From: Ignavibacteria bacterium | GTDB lineage: Bacteria; Bacteroidota; Ignavibacteria; Tepidaquicellales; OLB5 | Assembly (NCBI GenBank): GCA_030835025.1 | Contig: JAUQWS010000054.1 | Location: forward strand, 1 to 32,911 | Length of the DNA stretch: 32,911 nucleotides | Reading direction: 5' to 3' | Shown: in pieces, positions 32,185-32,911 of the stretch | Position numbering within the stretch: the first letter of the stretch is position 1 | Layout: every line of letters begins with the position of its first letter | Position numbers and translations under genes: made by a program | The notes under the pieces: generated by a model | Told to the model about the DNA's origin: nothing | Database searches by the model: none | The model's input: the letters and a program-made list of their open reading frames with translations, nothing else

Positions 32185-32911
32185 TCACAAATTAACTTGT
32201 TCAAGATCCTGAATTAAGGACTGCAATTGATTGTCGTTTAGTTTTTTCAATTCATTCTCTGTTTCTTCATCAAGTCCTGCTGCTTCACCACTGCCAAATA
32301 CTGAGATCTCTTCAATATCAATGGATGCAAGATTCTCATTAACCGGCTCCTGATTCGGTTCTTTCCCGTCTATTAAAGGTGCTTCTTCCTTCACGATATT
32401 TTTCTGATCAGTTTTGTTGAACTTCTTCTTATCGATTCGCCTATTATCAATAGGTGTTTCTTCTTTGACTGTATTTCCAGTCTTCGGAGTCACTCCTTCT
32501 GATTTTTTCTCAGTCTTATCCTGTGAAGAATCCTTCTTTATCTCTTCAATTGTCTTTTCATCTTTTGTAACACCCGGGTCAACAGGTCTGGCAATGTAAT
32601 AAATTATCGCTATGACCAAAATTGCAGCAACGGGAACAAGTATCTTCCACACAGAAACGATCTTATCCCAGGAAAACGAACTTGACTCATTTTCTTCTAT
32701 TCTCTGATGGATCCTTGGAAGAAGAGAATTCCAATAATTGGATGATGGTTCATCGATCTTGACATTTTTTACGAATTCCAGTGTCCTCTTCATTTCATCA
32801 CGGAATTCACGAAGCTCAACTGAATCCAGGAGGGCTTTTTCGAGAACATCATTATCTTCCTTTGAGATCTGTCCTGTTAAGTGATCTGCTACAAGGTATT
32901 TCAGTTCTTCG
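32185..32911 (-). CDS. Anti-sigma-factor-like membrane protein (5' end beyond window)
   Basis: The gene is cut by the window edge. An internal ATG at 32793 would give 202 residues, but the frame stays open to 32911 and adds at least 39 residues (EELKYLVADHLTGQISKED, then LLDSVELRDEFRDEM), which look like the cytoplasmic helical domain of anti-sigma factors. No zinc-binding Cys/His motif is visible in this part. One membrane segment (KILVPVAAILVIAIIYYIA) follows the WDK segment, then a long Lys/Glu/Asp/Thr-rich periplasmic tail. A sigma factor gene is expected just upstream, outside the window. Its Spy-like neighbour downstream supports envelope-stress regulation. Confidence 0.7.
   Translation of the reverse strand, partial: EELKYLVADHLTGQISKEDNDVLEKALLDSVELREFRDEMKRTLEFVKNVKIDEPSSNYWNSLLPRIHQRIEENESSSFSWDKIVSVWKILVPVAAILVIAIIYYIARPVDPGVTKDEKTIEEIKKDSSQDKTEKKSEGVTPKTGNTVKEETPIDNRRIDKKKFNKTDQKNIVKEEAPLIDGKEPNQEPVNENLASIDIEEISVFGSGEAAGLDEETENELKKLNDNQLQSLIQDLEQVNL

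Overview
The window is a mostly housekeeping chromosomal segment, nearly all on the + strand, with one short accessory, repeat-rich stretch (about 1.45-5.8 kb). It suggests a bacterium of the Bacteroidota/Chlorobiota/Ignavibacteriota group, perhaps Ignavibacteria-like. Four things point that way: a decayed type IX secretion C-terminal sorting domain, promoters ending in TAnnTTTG, a lysine 6-aminotransferase, and Bacteroidota-length RpoB and RpoC. Shine-Dalgarno sites are present at many genes, and TTG and GTG starts are common. The exact phylum is an inference.

Region 1 (1-5.8 kb, accessory). A lysine 6-aminotransferase gene with its own terminator is followed by a large imperfect hairpin and smaller hairpins. 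Next come a secreted Trp-rich DUF6600-like protein with a 15-residue tandem repeat, a second terminator with nearly the same stem, a paired REP-like hairpin, an orphan 3' end of a type IX-secreted protein gene, and two small lipoproteins. A gene-free stretch of about 850 bp follows. It holds a promoter-like site, a possible pseudoknot and three copies of the palindrome GTACGCTGCGTAC.

Region 2 (5.6-12.7 kb). The block ffh-rpsP-khpA-trmD-rplS (protein targeting, ribosome, tRNA m1G37) lacks rimM, which is often found here. After a terminator comes a tightly overlapping operon: deoxynucleoside kinase, DUF6165-like protein, membrane-anchored four-heme c-type cytochrome, murI and pyrE. A convergent SpoIIAA/STAS-like gene abuts pyrE stop to stop.

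Region 3 (12.9-18.4 kb). An envelope operon has a clear promoter: PpiD/SurA-type foldase, outer-membrane barrel-like protein, subtilisin-family protease and biotin-protein ligase.

Region 4 (18.4-30.35 kb). A further clear promoter leads into tRNA-Tyr, tRNA-Thr, tRNA-Gly, rpmG, tRNA-Trp, secE, nusG, rplK, rplA, rplJ, rplL, rpoB and rpoC, ending at a strong terminator. No tuf gene lies beside the tRNAs, where it is common in other bacteria.

Region 5 (30.4-32.9 kb). folC is followed by a minus-strand pair: a Spy/LTXXQ-like periplasmic protein and an anti-sigma-factor-like membrane protein cut by the window edge.

No CRISPR array, intact transposase, phage gene or obvious new defence system is visible. 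The most unexplained parts are the gene-free locus at 5.1-5.6 kb and the repeat-bracketed DUF6600 region.
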